From: UBA11524 sp964464815
Lineage (GTDB): Bacteria > Bacillota > Clostridia > Christensenellales > Aristaeellaceae
DNA length: 6,014 bases
NCBI GenBank assembly: GCA_964464815.1
Contig: CAYXHF010000070.1
Span: 1 to 6,014 of the forward strand
Reading direction: 5' to 3'
How positions within the stretch are numbered: the stretch's first letter is position 1; each line of letters opens with the position of its first letter. The notes below the pieces were generated by a model that did not search any database, was not told the DNA's origin, and saw only the letters and a list, made by a program, of their open reading frames with translations. Shown in pieces: positions 5,665-6,014 of the stretch. The translations under genes and the position numbers were made by a program.

Positions 5665-5853
5665 CAGCTCTCCCAGAGGGAGAGCCAAGGGTGCTGGCCG
5701 TGCAGGACTTTCAAGCCAGCGGCGATTGGGCTTGTTACTAGCGCATATTGCCGGAACAAGCACGTCCTGGGAAATGAAGACTTGTTAGTATCAGAACACC
5801 CCACTTGGCTCTCCTTCTGGGAGAGCTGTCGGCCTTTGGCCGACTGAGAGGGC
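5626..5853 (+). repeat. Structured repeat element, copy 2 (complete, MITE-like with terminal inverted repeats)
   Basis: The core runs from GCCCTCTCAGTC at 5642 to GACTGAGAGGGC ending at 5853, about 212 bases. The left terminal arm (5642-5689) and the right arm (5804-5853) are near-perfect inverted repeats of 48-50 bases. Each arm folds into two hairpins: GTCACC-TTC-GGTGAC and GCTCTCCC-AGA-GGGAGAGC on the left, GCTCTCCT-TCT-GGGAGAGC and GTCGGCC-TTT-GGCCGAC on the right. The interior carries CAGGAC (5703-5708) pairing with GTCCTG (5764-5769), and CAAGCC (5712-5717) pairing with GGCTTG (5729-5734). The preceding TTGTCAAGC (5626-5634) is shared with the other copies, so the true left edge may be near 5626. 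There is no transposase and no T-run. It is the only hairpin-rich sequence after the Hsp70-like gene and may end or process that transcript. Confidence 0.87.
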
Positions 5854-5915
5854 CTACTTTGCATTCCGAGCCCTCTCCACGAAAAAAGACACGCATCATG
5901 CTACAGACACACACA

Positions 5916-6014
5916 TTTGCAGGAGGATTTGTCAAGCGGCGCGGCCCTCTCAGTCACCTTCGGTGACAGCTCTCCCAGAGGGAGAGCCAAGGGTGCTGGC
6001 CGTGCAGGACTTTC
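5916..6014 (+). repeat. Structured repeat element, copy 3 (truncated by window end)
   Basis: From 5944 to 6014 this is essentially identical to the first 71 bases of copy 2, up to GTGCAGGACTTTC. The 28 bases before it (5916-5943: TTTGCAGGA, then TTTGTCAAGCGGCGCG) match copy 1 read on the minus strand with about three mismatches. The repeat unit at this locus therefore extends beyond the terminal inverted repeat. It lies in direct orientation to copy 2, with its core about 90 bases downstream. The GCAGGAGGATTTGTC inside it resembles a ribosome site, but no gene follows in the window. Confidence 0.85.

Noticed and set aside
5651..5685. Repeat hairpins as a standard intrinsic terminator for the Hsp70-like gene
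   Set aside because: Neither hairpin is followed by a T-run. A role in 3'-end processing is possible but unsupported.
5582..5788. Open frame of 68 codons after the Hsp70-like gene
   Set aside because: Most of it lies inside the structured repeat, and it has no ribosome site or family similarity.
5626..6014. CRISPR array
   Set aside because: Only two long hairpin-rich copies are present on this side, with a core of about 212 bases and no regular short spacers. The terminal inverted repeats point to a MITE/REP-like element.

Overview
The window looks like a chromosomal segment of a moderately GC-rich Gram-positive gut Clostridia member. An Oscillospiraceae-type genome (Faecalibacterium/Gemmiger/Subdoligranulum-like) is my inference. 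It rests on strong AGGAGG ribosome sites, sigma-A-type TTGACA-17-TATAAT-like promoters, a cytoplasmic GH43 glycosidase, and dispersed structured repeats of the 'CCCTCTCAGTC...GACAGCTCTCCC' kind.

Layout. Bases 1-215 hold a repeat element read on the minus strand and cut by the window edge. Bases 298-1647 (minus) encode a cytoplasmic glycoside hydrolase family 43 enzyme with a C-terminal CBM6-like beta-sandwich. It has its own strong promoter (1680-1708) and a perfect 12-bp intrinsic terminator (253-292). Divergent from it, 1814-2506 (plus) encodes deoxyribose-phosphate aldolase (DeoC), which ends at another intrinsic terminator (2515-2545). A stretch of about 230 bases with no convincing gene follows. 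A near-consensus promoter (2777-2805) then drives a two-gene operon: a 271-residue protein with two membrane helices and a GrpE-like C-terminal domain (2847-3662), translationally coupled to a divergent Hsp70/actin-fold ATPase (3659-5575). From about 5626 to the end lie one complete and one truncated further copy of the same repeat, in the opposite orientation to the first.

How the genes work together. GH43 and DeoC are independent catabolic units: release of pentoses from plant oligosaccharides, and breakdown of deoxyribose 5-phosphate. The most interesting unit is the two-gene operon. The Hsp70-like protein keeps the nucleotide-binding motifs but lacks a recognisable canonical substrate-binding domain. 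In its place is a helical C-terminal region with a Gly/Ala-rich hydrophobic hairpin. Its coupled partner looks like a membrane-anchored nucleotide-exchange factor. Together they may form a dedicated membrane-associated chaperone-like machine. A short coding-like stretch after the Hsp70-like gene runs into the repeat and could be the stump of a third gene.
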